From the NCBI RefSeq assembly GCF_003851685.1, contig NZ_CP027727.1, positions 3,596,001 to 3,660,000 on the forward strand: a stretch of 64,000 nucleotides of DNA, written 5' to 3'. A program made the translations under genes and the position numbers. The number at the start of each line of letters is the position of its first letter. The first letter of the stretch is position 1. The notes under the pieces were generated by a model, which had not been told where the DNA came from, did no database searches, and saw nothing but the letters and a program-made list of their open reading frames with translations. This document shows positions 42,656 to 51,239 of this stretch, in pieces. This stretch comes from Pseudomonas sp. R5-89-07. Its GTDB lineage: Bacteria > Pseudomonadota > Gammaproteobacteria > Pseudomonadales > Pseudomonadaceae.

Positions 42656-44185
42656 TCAGTGGCCGGACGCTTCCGGCCCGGCCTTCGCCCCGAACGGCGG
42701 CTTGGCCAGCCACACCAGCAGCATCAGCCCCATGAACATCCACCCCAGCAACGTGAAGTAATCCACGGTGGACATCATATAGGCCTGGCTGGTGAGGATC
42801 TGGTCCAGCTGCGTGTAGGCCTTTTGCCCTGCCCCACCGAGCGCCTGCAAGGCATCGCGGGTCGCCGAGTCATAGGTAGTCATGTTCTCGCTCATGTAGG
42901 CATGGTGCTGGTCCGCCCGACGAATCCAGATCCAGGTAGTCAGCGACGCCGCAAAGCTACCGCCCAAGGTACGCAGGAAGGTCGCAAGGCCCGCCCCGTC
43001 GGCGATCTGCTGTGGCGGCAGGTCGGACATCAGGATGCTCAGGGTCGGCATGAAGAACAGCGCTACGCCGATACCCATGAACAGCTGCACCAGGGCGATG
43101 TGGGTGAAGTCCACCTCGTTGGTGAAACCGGCGCGCATGAAGCAGCTCAAGCCAATCGCCAGGAACGCCAGGCCCGCCAGCAGGCGCAGGTCGAACTTGT
43201 GCGCGTACTTGCCCACGAACGGCGACATCAGCACCGGCAGGATACCGATGGGCGCCACCGCCAGCCCGGCCCAGGTCGCGGTGTAGCCCATCTGGGTTTG
43301 CAGCCATTGCGGCAGAATCAGGTTGATACCGAAGAAGCCCGCATAGCCCAGGATCAGCACGATGGTGCCGATGCGAAAGTTGCGGTAAGCGAACAGGCGC
43401 AGGTTGACCACCGGGTGCTTGTCGGTCATCTCCCAGATGACGAACACCGCCAGGGCAATCGCCGAGATCACCGCACCGATAATGATGAAGTTGGATTCGA
43501 ACCAATCCAGGTCGTTGCCCTTGTCGAGGATGATCTGCAAGGCGCCGACGCCGACGATCAGGCTCAACAAGCCCACGTAGTCCATCGGCTGATGGCTGGT
43601 GACCACCGCACGCTTCTTCAACTGCGCACGCACCACCATCACCGCAAAGATGCCGATGGGCACGTTGATGAAGAAGATCCACGGCCAACTGTAACTGTCG
43701 GTGATCCAGCCGCCGAGGATCGGCCCGGCAATCGGCGCCACCACCGTGACCATCGCCAGCAGCGCCAGGGCCATGCCGCGCTTGGCCGGCGGGTAGACCG
43801 CGATCAGCAGCGTCTGGGTCATCGGGTACAACGGCCCGGCGACCAGGCCCTGCAACACGCGAAAGCCGATCAACTCGGGCATCGACGTGGAGATACCGCA
43901 CAGGAACGACGCCAGCACAAACAGCAGGGTTGCCCACAGAAACAGCTTCACCTCGCCAAACCGGCGGCTCAGCCAGCCAGTAAGCGGCAAGGCAATCGCG
44001 TTGCTCACCGCAAACGAAGTGATGACCCAGGTGCCCTGCTCCGAACTCACGCCCAGGTTGCCGGAAATAGTCGGCAGCGCCACGTTGGCGATGGTGGTGT
44101 CGAGCACCTGCATGAAGGTCGCCAGCGACAGCCCGATAGTGGCCATCAACAGGCTGGGTGGCGTGAACGAGGCGTTATTGCTCAT
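42656..44185 (-). CDS. emrB: EmrB-like MFS multidrug exporter
   Basis: A 509-residue, 14-helix DHA2 exporter. Helix 1 carries ATFMQVLDTTIANVALPTISG, then WVITSFAVSNAIALPLTGWLSRRFGEVK (motif A), and motif C is MVTVVAPIAGPILGGWITDSYSWPWIFFINVPIG. It ends PPFGAKAGPEASGH. Located after the OMF and HlyD/EmrA-like genes of one operon; start and the adaptor stop share one base. It probably expels hydrophobic toxic compounds. The whole set has the arrangement of PA5157-PA5160 in P. aeruginosa (from memory). Confidence 0.88.
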   Translation of the reverse strand: MSNNASFTPPSLLMATIGLSLATFMQVLDTTIANVALPTISGNLGVSSEQGTWVITSFAVSNAIALPLTGWLSRRFGEVKLFLWATLLFVLASFLCGISTSMPELIGFRVLQGLVAGPLYPMTQTLLIAVYPPAKRGMALALLAMVTVVAPIAGPILGGWITDSYSWPWIFFINVPIGIFAVMVVRAQLKKRAVVTSHQPMDYVGLLSLIVGVGALQIILDKGNDLDWFESNFIIIGAVISAIALAVFVIWEMTDKHPVVNLRLFAYRNFRIGTIVLILGYAGFFGINLILPQWLQTQMGYTATWAGLAVAPIGILPVLMSPFVGKYAHKFDLRLLAGLAFLAIGLSCFMRAGFTNEVDFTHIALVQLFMGIGVALFFMPTLSILMSDLPPQQIADGAGLATFLRTLGGSFAASLTTWIWIRRADQHHAYMSENMTTYDSATRDALQALGGAGQKAYTQLDQILTSQAYMMSTVDYFTLLGWMFMGLMLLVWLAKPPFGAKAGPEASGH

Positions 44186-45384
44186 CAGCGTTGCGCAGCC
44201 TTGGGAGCGGCGACGCTGTTGTCATGGATCAACTGGTTGATCATGGCATCGGCCTCGGCCAATTGGCGGTCATACACGTTGGTGGTGAACGACGCTTTCT
44301 GCGGCGCCTGTTGCGCCAAAACCGGACCGCTCTGGTCATGCAGGTCCACATTCACCACGGTGCTCAAACCGACCCGCAGCGGGTGCTTGGCCAGCTCTTC
44401 GGCGTTGATATGGATGCGCACTGGCACTCGTTGCACGATCTTGATCCAGTTGCCGGTGGCGTTCTGTGCGGGCAGCAGGGCGAACGCGCTGCCGGTGCCG
44501 GCGCCCAGGCTGTCGACGGTGCCGCTGTACTTCACATCGCTGCCATAGATGTCGGATTCGATATCCACCGGCTGGCCGATGCGCATGTCACGCAGCTGGG
44601 TTTCCTTGAAGTTGGCGTCGATCCACAGCTGGTCCAGCGGGATCACCGCCATCAGCGCGGTGCCCGGTTGTACGCGCTGGCCCAGTTGCACGGTGCGCTT
44701 GGCCACATAGCCGGTAACCGGTGCGATCAAGGTGCTGCGCGCATTGGTCAGGTAGGCCTGGCGCAGTTGCGCGGCGGCGGCCTGCACATCCGGGTGGGAC
44801 GAAATCACCGTGTCATCCACCAGTGCGTTGCTGGTCTTGAGTTGCTGCTCAAGGTTGGTCAAGGCGTTCTTTGCCGCAGTCAGGCTGTCACGGGCGTGGG
44901 ACAGTTCTTCCTGGGAGATCGCCCCGCCCTGGGCCAGGGTCTTGCGCCGGTTGTAGTTGTCCTGGGCCGTCTGCACATCGGCTTTCTGCGCATTGACCTG
45001 GGCTTTCATACCGTCGACGTTGCTGTACAAGCCACGGACCTGGCGCACCGTGCGGGCCAGGTTGGCCTGGGCACTTTGCAGGCCGACGGCGGCGTCGTTG
45101 GGGTCGAAGCTGACCAGCACCTGGCCCTCGCGGACCAGGTCGCCATCGTCGGCGCCGATGCTGACCACGGTACCGGTGACCAGCGGGGTGATTTCCACCA
45201 CGTTGCCATTCACATAGGCGTCATCGGTGCTTTCATTGAAGCGCCCGTAGAACTCGTACCAGGCCCAGACGCCGACGACACCCAGGATGACGATCAGCGC
45301 CAGGCCGATCAGCAGGACTTTGCGTTTGCGTGGGTTGTTGTCTTGGGTGTGTTCGGCTGTGTTGTTGCTGTCGGCAGTGGCCAT
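44185..45384 (-). CDS. emrA: EmrA-like periplasmic adaptor
   Basis: A 399-residue membrane-fusion protein with one N-terminal helix (KVLLIGLALIVILGVVGVWAWYEFYG), then the conserved NESTDDAYVNGNVVEITPLVTGTVVSIGADDGDLVREGQVLVSFD lipoyl region, a long coiled coil (about 95-215), and TLIAPVTGYVAKRTVQLGQRVQPG for the second half. The EmrA subgroup is clear from TDDAYVNG. It links the MFS pump to the outer-membrane factor encoded 15 bases upstream. Confidence 0.88.
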   Translation of the reverse strand: MATADSNNTAEHTQDNNPRKRKVLLIGLALIVILGVVGVWAWYEFYGRFNESTDDAYVNGNVVEITPLVTGTVVSIGADDGDLVREGQVLVSFDPNDAAVGLQSAQANLARTVRQVRGLYSNVDGMKAQVNAQKADVQTAQDNYNRRKTLAQGGAISQEELSHARDSLTAAKNALTNLEQQLKTSNALVDDTVISSHPDVQAAAAQLRQAYLTNARSTLIAPVTGYVAKRTVQLGQRVQPGTALMAVIPLDQLWIDANFKETQLRDMRIGQPVDIESDIYGSDVKYSGTVDSLGAGTGSAFALLPAQNATGNWIKIVQRVPVRIHINAEELAKHPLRVGLSTVVNVDLHDQSGPVLAQQAPQKASFTTNVYDRQLAEADAMINQLIHDNSVAAPKAAQR

Positions 45385-45399
45385 GAAAAATACCTCGAA

Positions 45400-46851
45400 T
45401 TATTCCGTGCGGTGGGCTGGGGTGGTCGCGGCCACGTTGTTGGCGTTGAACCCGCCACCCAGGGCCTGCATCAATTGAATCGACAGATCGATCTGCGCAG
45501 CATTCAAGCTCGCCAGCTGACGCTGGGCCTGCAGCAATTGCTGCTCGATGCTGAGCACATCCAGGTAGTTACCGATGCCGGAGCTGTAGCGCTGCACCCC
45601 GGTGTCGTAGGACTGCTGGGCGATGTCCGCGGCGTGTTGCTGGGCCTGGATCTGCCGGCCTGTGTCGCGCAGTTGCGACAGGGTGGTGCCGATATCGCCC
45701 AGGGCTTGCACCAGGGTCTTGTTGTACTGGGCCACGGCCAGGTCGTAATCGGCGTCGCGGGCATCGAGGTCCGCGCGCAGGCGGCCACCGTCGAAGATCG
45801 GCAGCGAGATCGTCGGCGCAATGTTGAAGAAGCGGCTGGCCGAACCAAACATCGCATCGCCCAGCAACGATTCGGCGCCGGCGCTCGCGCTCAGGTTGAG
45901 GTTGGGGTAGAAGCGGGTCTTGCTCGCGGCGATGTCCTTGCTCGCGGCTTCTACCCGCCAACGTGCGGCCACCAGGTCCGGGCGGCGGCCGAGCAATTCG
46001 GCGGGCAGCACCGACGGCACGGCCACCGCCGCGGGCTTGAGCACATTCGGGCGGGCCAATTCGTTGCCACGGTCCGGGCCTTTGCCGAGCAACACCGCCA
46101 GGGCAATTTTGGCGCTTTGCAGCTGTTTTTCCGCATCGATCAACTGCGACTGGGAGCTGGCTTCCAGGCTTTCGGTTTGCTGGTATTGGTATTCGCTGTC
46201 GATACCGGAACTCAGGCGGCGCTTGCTCAGGTCGAGCATCTGGCGGGTACGCTTGAGGTCATCGGCGGCCAGGTCACGCACGATATGCGCCTGGCCCAGA
46301 TCGCTGTAGGCCTTGGCCACGTTGGCGGCCAGGGTCAGGCGCGCGGCCTGCTGGTCGACTTCGGCGGCGCGGGCCTGGCCGAGTGCGGCTTCCCAGGCTG
46401 CGCGTTGGCCGCCCCACAGGTCAAAGTTGTAATTGAAGCTGGCGCCGATATTGCGCACCGTCGAATAGGCATCGCCCTCCCCGCGCGGGTCCTGGTCCTT
46501 GGCCAGCCGCGAACGGCTGACACCGGCGCTGGCATCCAGCGTCGGCATGCGCGCGGCGTTGGCGGCATAGGCAGCGGCCTCGGCCTGGTGCGCACGGGCG
46601 CTGGCCACTTGCATGTCGGGGCTGTGTTGCAGGGCTTCCTGGATCAGGCCGTCGAGCTCGGGGTCGCCGAGGCTCTTCCACCAGTCGGCGGCAGGCCATG
46701 CGGCGCTGGACAGGCTGACGCCGCTCAGGGATTTGCCGGTTTGCAAGGTGTTGGCGTCGAGGCGTTTGCCTTGGGTATCAAGGCCGCTGTAGTTGGCGCA
46801 ACCGGCCAACGTCATCGCCATCAGCACCAGGCTGAATGCGCGTGTGTTCAT
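45400..46851 (-). CDS. Outer-membrane efflux lipoprotein, NodT/OprM family
   Basis: A 483-residue lipoprotein precursor starting MNTRAFSLVLMAMTLAGCANYS: the lipobox LAGC gives lipidation at Cys18. Two OEP repeats follow (LDGLIQEALQHSPDMQVASARAHQAEAAAYAANAARMPTLDASAG and the matching second half with VLSIEQQLLQAQRQLASLNAAQIDLSIQLMQALGGGF). It is the outer-membrane channel of the EmrAB-type pump. Its ATG shares a base with the MarR TGA (TGATG), so regulator and pump are one transcript. Confidence 0.88.
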   Translation of the reverse strand: MNTRAFSLVLMAMTLAGCANYSGLDTQGKRLDANTLQTGKSLSGVSLSSAAWPAADWWKSLGDPELDGLIQEALQHSPDMQVASARAHQAEAAAYAANAARMPTLDASAGVSRSRLAKDQDPRGEGDAYSTVRNIGASFNYNFDLWGGQRAAWEAALGQARAAEVDQQAARLTLAANVAKAYSDLGQAHIVRDLAADDLKRTRQMLDLSKRRLSSGIDSEYQYQQTESLEASSQSQLIDAEKQLQSAKIALAVLLGKGPDRGNELARPNVLKPAAVAVPSVLPAELLGRRPDLVAARWRVEAASKDIAASKTRFYPNLNLSASAGAESLLGDAMFGSASRFFNIAPTISLPIFDGGRLRADLDARDADYDLAVAQYNKTLVQALGDIGTTLSQLRDTGRQIQAQQHAADIAQQSYDTGVQRYSSGIGNYLDVLSIEQQLLQAQRQLASLNAAQIDLSIQLMQALGGGFNANNVAATTPAHRTE

Positions 46852-47321
46852 CAATGACCTACCCGCTGGAGGGTGATGGGATCACCCGCAGCTATCAGAA
46901 TTTTCTTGAGGATCCGTTCCAGGGTTTCCAACTCGCCCGCCTCGAGTACACCGGCCAGCTGGTTGAGGGCCTGGGCGCCGATCTGCGGCAGCATGTCGGC
47001 CAGGCGCTGGCCGTCGGCGGTGAGCACCAACTGCACCTGGCGGCGGTCGAGTTCGGAACGTTTGCGACTGAGCAGCTGTTTTTGCTCCAGACGGTCGAGC
47101 ATGCGCGTCATCGAGCCGCTGTCCAGGGACAGGTTGCGACACAGCTCGGCCGGAGTATCGACGCCGAACTGGGCCATGATGATCAACACCTTGAACTGCG
47201 CGGCGGTGATGCCGTGGGGTTCCATATGGGTGTCGATGATGCGGTCCTTGAGGATCGCAGCGCGGCCCAGCAACAGGCCGAGGTGGCAGTTGTGGAAGTT
47301 GTCCGGGGTGAAGTGAGGCAT
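46851..47321 (-). CDS. MarR-family repressor of the efflux operon
   Basis: A 156-residue winged-helix regulator. The fold is visible in GITAAQFKVLIIMAQFGVDTPAELCRNLSLDSGSMTRMLDRLEQKQLLSRKRSELDRRQVQLVLTADGQRLAD, with recognition helix SGSMTRMLDRLEQK and wing SELDRRQVQL. It is the first gene of the operon, followed by OMF, adaptor and EmrB genes. Two palindromes 12-65 bases upstream of its start mark an autoregulated promoter. Confidence 0.88.
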   Translation of the reverse strand: MPHFTPDNFHNCHLGLLLGRAAILKDRIIDTHMEPHGITAAQFKVLIIMAQFGVDTPAELCRNLSLDSGSMTRMLDRLEQKQLLSRKRSELDRRQVQLVLTADGQRLADMLPQIGAQALNQLAGVLEAGELETLERILKKILIAAGDPITLQRVGH

Positions 47322-47332
47322 CGGAAGTCACC

Positions 47333-47357
47333 TTATTACTGCCTAGGCAGTGAATGT
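47333..47357. promoter_or_regulatory. MarR operator copy 1
   Basis: ACTGCCTAGGCAGT (47338-47351) is a perfect 14-base palindrome followed by GAATGT. It lies immediately upstream of the MarR gene and shares its sequence with copy 2. Confidence 0.72.
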
Positions 47358-47365
47358 GTGACGAG

Positions 47366-47390
47366 ATATTACTGCTTAGGCAGCGAATGT
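47366..47390. promoter_or_regulatory. MarR operator copy 2
   Basis: ACTGCTTAGGCAGC (47371-47384), with the same flanks (ATT before, GAATGT after) as copy 1 and two substitutions. The centres of the two copies are 33 bases apart, about three helical turns, so two dimers would bind the same face of the DNA. Confidence 0.7.
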
Positions 47391-47448
47391 CAAATCCAAT
47401 AGTTAGGTTGCTTGGTAATCACATGAAAATTGAAGTGAATACATATCC

Positions 47449-47540
47449 ATGTGGGAGGGGGCTTGCCCCCGATAGCAGTCTGTCAGTCAGCTTATCTGTA
47501 GCTGACCCACCGCTATCGGGGGCAAGCCCCCTCCCACATT
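47449..47540. repeat. REP doublet between tamB and marR promoter region
   Basis: ATGTGGGAGGGGGCTTGCCC faces GGGGCAAGCCCCCTCCCACAT. It lies 16 bases from the tamB stop and upstream of the MarR operators, so it may insulate the efflux operon from tamB transcription. Confidence 0.92.
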
Positions 47541-47555
47541 TTTTCCGAGTAAGGC

Positions 47556-50500
47556 TTAAAAATCGCGCTTGTAAAAGATGTCCAGCGAACTGGCCACGCC
47601 CGTGGCCACTTCCAGATACACCTTCTTGCTCAGCAGGTAGCGCAACGCAATGGTGTTGGCCGGTTCGAACACCCCGACCCCGTAACGCAGGCTCAACTTC
47701 TCGTTGATCTTGCCGCTGGCCACCACCGCGGTGTTGTTGCCGGTGCCCTGGGTGTCCAGGTCGAAATCCTGGATCCCCAGTTTGTTGGCGATGTCGGTGG
47801 TTACCCCGGCGCTGCCCATCAGGCCCAGGCCCAGGGCGGCTTCGGCGAGCATGTTGTTGTCTTCACCGTTGTTGGTCCGCGAACGCCCCAGCACCAGGTA
47901 GGACAGCGCGTCTTCCTGGGCCATGGCAGGCTCGGAGAAGATCTGTGTGGTCGGCTGCTCGGCACTGCCGCTCAAACGGATGCCAGCGGTAACCGTGCGC
48001 GAGGATTCGGTGGTCACGCGTACCGCCTCGATGTCCAGGAACGGCTGGTCCAACGGCCCGGCGAACAGCAGCCGCGCACGGCGCACATTCAGGCGCTGGC
48101 CGTAGGCACGATAACGGCCGTCGTTGAGCCACAGCTCGCCACGGGTGTCCATGTTGTCGCCGATATGCACGTGGCCCCGCACTTTGGCGGTGAGGCCAAA
48201 GCCGGCGAAGTTGAGCTGATCTTCGCCCACCTCCACGTCGATATCCATGGCCATGGCCATCGGCGGCTTGCCCTCTTCGGTCTGGCTGCCGACGATCACC
48301 GTGTCATCGGACACCTTGACCGTCGATGGCGGCAGTTCGCGCACGGTGATATCGCCGCGAGGGATGTGCACCTTGCCGGCGATCGCCAGCTTGTCGTCCT
48401 TGAGGCTGATCTTCAGGTCGGGCGCCACTTCCAATACGGCATAAGGCTCTACCGTCACGGGCAGTTGCGAGCCCTTGAGGCTCAGGTCGACCACCAGCGC
48501 GCGGCCCCAGTCGATCTGCCCCCGCAGGCTGCCCTGCCCGGCCTTGCCACTGCGCCAGGCGCCATTGAGCTGCACGCTTTCGCCAGCAATCAGGGCTTGC
48601 ACGTTCAAGCCTTCCAGGCTCACGGGCAACTCGGGCCCGGAGACTTCACCGTCTACCAGGTTGACGCTGCCGTTGACCTGGGGCGCGAGCAAGCCACCGG
48701 AAATCCGCCCGCTGCCATTGAGCTTGCCGGTGAGCTTTTCCACCATCGGCACGAACGGCCGTGCCACCGCCAAGTCCAGCCCGGTGAGGCTGAAATTGCC
48801 AGTGATCGGCTTGCTGGCCGGCAATGGATTGATCTGCGCCTGCAGCAGCAACTCGCCGAGCTTGCCGCCATGGAAATTCAGCTGGGTATCGATGCGCTTG
48901 GGGTTGAGGGTGGTTTCCAGCTTCAGCGTGTCATAGGGGAAATCCAACCACTGGCCGTTGTCCCTGACGCGCAGGTTGCCGCCACCGGCGTCCACCGACA
49001 CCACGCCTTTGGGGCCGCTGGCCGGCAGATCCAGTTGCACATCGGCGTTGAGCCTGCCCTGCCAGGCGAAGTCCTTGGGCAGGAACGCCGCCAGGCTGTC
49101 GAGGGGGAACTGCTTGAGGTGGTAACGCAGCTTCGGCTCCGGCATCAGGCGCTGGTCTTCGCCGCACAGGCTGGCGCCGCCGGACACCCAGCAATGAGCG
49201 GCGAAGGTCAACTTGCCGTCGGCCAGGCGCTCGATTTTCGCCGGGGCCTGCAGGCGCCAGTCCTGGCCGCCCGCTTGCACGTCGCCACTGGCCAGGCGCC
49301 CGCGCCAGTTGCCTTTGTCGAGATTGCCGTCCAGGGCCAGGGCCAGCTTGAGCAGCGGGCCGGCCAGGTCCAGCTGGACCTTCTGGTTCTTGATATCGCC
49401 CTGGGCACTGGCGGTGAGGGTACCGACCTGGGTCTCGCCGCTTTGGATGCCGCTGCCCTTGAGGTCGACCCGGGCGCGCTGGGCGCTGTCCAGTGTCGCG
49501 TCGAGGCTGAGGCTTTGCAGGCGGTTGTCGGCCAATGCCAGTTGCTGGCCCTTGAGGTCGAGCTTGCCTTGCGGCGCCTTCAAGGTGCCGGCGACATCGA
49601 CGCGGCCATTGATCTGCCCGCGCAGCTGCGGCCAGAGCTGGGCCAGGCGCGCCAGCTTGATGTCGATCTGCCCGGCCAGGCGCTGCTGCAGGCTGCCGCT
49701 GCCGTTGATGCGGTTGTCGCCCAGGCGGATATCCAGGTTGGCGAGTGTCCATTGCTCCCCCGCGCCCTCGGCCTTGGCCGCCAGCACGGCGGTTTGCCCG
49801 CGCAGGCGGCCCTTGAGGTCAAGGTCGGCGTTGAGCTTGAGTTGCTCGTTCCTGAATTCGCCTTTGCTGCGCAGTGGCCCAGCCAGGGTGCCGGGCAATT
49901 CGGCAACCCAATACGCCGGGTTCAACGCAGTCAAATCCAACGCGGTGTCCCAGGCGATACCGTCGGCAAATTGCACCGTCACACGGCCTTCGGCTCTACC
50001 CTGGCCAGCAGTCAGCTTGAGCTCGGGCAGGAAGATCTGCTTGAGGTCGCCACTGAACGGCGTGACCACATTGAACTTGCCGGCCGGGCCGTCGAGATCG
50101 GCCTTGAGGTTGCCCAGGTAGTTGCCGTCTTTGTAGGAAATCTCACCGTTGAAGGTGCGCAAAGCGACCTGCGGCTCGTCGATCAGCGGATAGAGGCGAT
50201 GCCAGGGAAAGTCGAGCCAGTCGATCCTGGCGTCGGCGCTGAAGCCTTGTTGCCAGTCCAGGTTGGCACTGAGCTTGAGGCTTTGCTGGTCACCGGCAGT
50301 CAGGTCCAGGCCGGCGATTTGCGCGCCCTTGGCGTCGACCTTGCCTTGCAGCAGCAGATCCACCGGGCCTTTCTCAGCCGGCAATACTGCTTTGCCCAGC
50401 AATTGGTAACCGCTTTTCAGGTCACCCTTGGCGCTCAGGTCCAGTTGATTGAGCTGCAAGGTGTCGGGCAGATCGGCGCTGGGTTTGAAGACGTCGGCGG

Positions 50501-51239
50501 TGATGCGCAATTGCGCCGGCAGGTTGTCCACCAGCGGCTGCAACTCGCCACTGAGCTTGGCCGGCAGGTAGCCGCTGCTGTCAGCGTCGAGCTTGAGTGT
50601 CTTGAGCAGGTCGCCGTCGACCTTGAGGGCCACCGTCCAGGGCGCGCCGCCAGGCGCATAAGGCAGGCTGAGTTGACCGCTGGCCGTCAAAGGCCAGTCA
50701 CCGACCGGTTGCAGCAGGCCGGACAAGTCCAGCACCAGGTCGTCCCGTTGCAGGTGCACCGCGTCGATCTGCAAGCCTTCGGCAGTCCAGTGCGCGGCCA
50801 GTTGCAGGCCCTTGAGTTGTTCACTGCCGTTCAACAGCAACGTACCGACGCGAACCTCGCCCAACTGGATGGCCAGCGGCAGTTTCAGATCCGGCAGCGC
50901 AATAGGCCCGCTGCTCTCTTCGGCGCTGGGCGCAAATTGCAGGCTTACCTGTTCCACGTCCAGCTTGTCGATGCACAACGTCATGCGCAGCAAGCACGCG
51001 GGCGACCAGGCAAACGTCGGCGCATTCAGCTCGACGCGGCTGCCGTCTTGTTCCCATAGCAGGTGGTCGGCACGCCACTGGCCACCAAGACGCCCCTCGA
51101 AGTTGTCGACGCTCAACCCCGGCACCAGGCCCAAGGCCCAGCGGCTGCCTACCTGGGTAGCCAATACCGACCACAGCGCCAGCACCACTACGGCGAGGAT
51201 GGCAATCAGCACCAGCCCCGCTATCTTCAAACCACGCAT
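47556..51239 (-). CDS. tamB: Translocation and assembly module inner-membrane protein TamB
   Basis: A 1227-residue protein with an N-terminal anchor (LKIAGLVLIAILAVVVLALWSVLATQVGSRWAL) followed by more than 1000 residues of repeating beta strands, the AsmA/bridge-like hydrophobic groove that spans the periplasm. The C-terminal DUF490/TamB domain is clear (VGEDQLNFAGFGLTAKVRGHVHIGDNMDTRGELWLNDGRYRAYGQRLNVRRARLLFAGPLDQPFLDIEAVR), and the end SSLDIFYKRDF is conserved. With TamA it supports outer-membrane biogenesis (autotransporter assembly and probably lipid transport). Its ATG shares one base with the tamA stop. Confidence 0.94.
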   Translation of the reverse strand: MRGLKIAGLVLIAILAVVVLALWSVLATQVGSRWALGLVPGLSVDNFEGRLGGQWRADHLLWEQDGSRVELNAPTFAWSPACLLRMTLCIDKLDVEQVSLQFAPSAEESSGPIALPDLKLPLAIQLGEVRVGTLLLNGSEQLKGLQLAAHWTAEGLQIDAVHLQRDDLVLDLSGLLQPVGDWPLTASGQLSLPYAPGGAPWTVALKVDGDLLKTLKLDADSSGYLPAKLSGELQPLVDNLPAQLRITADVFKPSADLPDTLQLNQLDLSAKGDLKSGYQLLGKAVLPAEKGPVDLLLQGKVDAKGAQIAGLDLTAGDQQSLKLSANLDWQQGFSADARIDWLDFPWHRLYPLIDEPQVALRTFNGEISYKDGNYLGNLKADLDGPAGKFNVVTPFSGDLKQIFLPELKLTAGQGRAEGRVTVQFADGIAWDTALDLTALNPAYWVAELPGTLAGPLRSKGEFRNEQLKLNADLDLKGRLRGQTAVLAAKAEGAGEQWTLANLDIRLGDNRINGSGSLQQRLAGQIDIKLARLAQLWPQLRGQINGRVDVAGTLKAPQGKLDLKGQQLALADNRLQSLSLDATLDSAQRARVDLKGSGIQSGETQVGTLTASAQGDIKNQKVQLDLAGPLLKLALALDGNLDKGNWRGRLASGDVQAGGQDWRLQAPAKIERLADGKLTFAAHCWVSGGASLCGEDQRLMPEPKLRYHLKQFPLDSLAAFLPKDFAWQGRLNADVQLDLPASGPKGVVSVDAGGGNLRVRDNGQWLDFPYDTLKLETTLNPKRIDTQLNFHGGKLGELLLQAQINPLPASKPITGNFSLTGLDLAVARPFVPMVEKLTGKLNGSGRISGGLLAPQVNGSVNLVDGEVSGPELPVSLEGLNVQALIAGESVQLNGAWRSGKAGQGSLRGQIDWGRALVVDLSLKGSQLPVTVEPYAVLEVAPDLKISLKDDKLAIAGKVHIPRGDITVRELPPSTVKVSDDTVIVGSQTEEGKPPMAMAMDIDVEVGEDQLNFAGFGLTAKVRGHVHIGDNMDTRGELWLNDGRYRAYGQRLNVRRARLLFAGPLDQPFLDIEAVRVTTESSRTVTAGIRLSGSAEQPTTQIFSEPAMAQEDALSYLVLGRSRTNNGEDNNMLAEAALGLGLMGSAGVTTDIANKLGIQDFDLDTQGTGNNTAVVASGKINEKLSLRYGVGVFEPANTIALRYLLSKKVYLEVATGVASSLDIFYKRDF

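Noticed and set aside
44191..46857. 888-codon open frame antisense to the emrA and outer-membrane factor genes
   Set aside because: Spans two real genes and their junction on the other strand and resembles no protein family.
48165..51059. 964-codon open frame antisense to tamB
   Set aside because: Gln/Ala/Val-rich shadow of tamB with no ribosome site and no recognisable domain.
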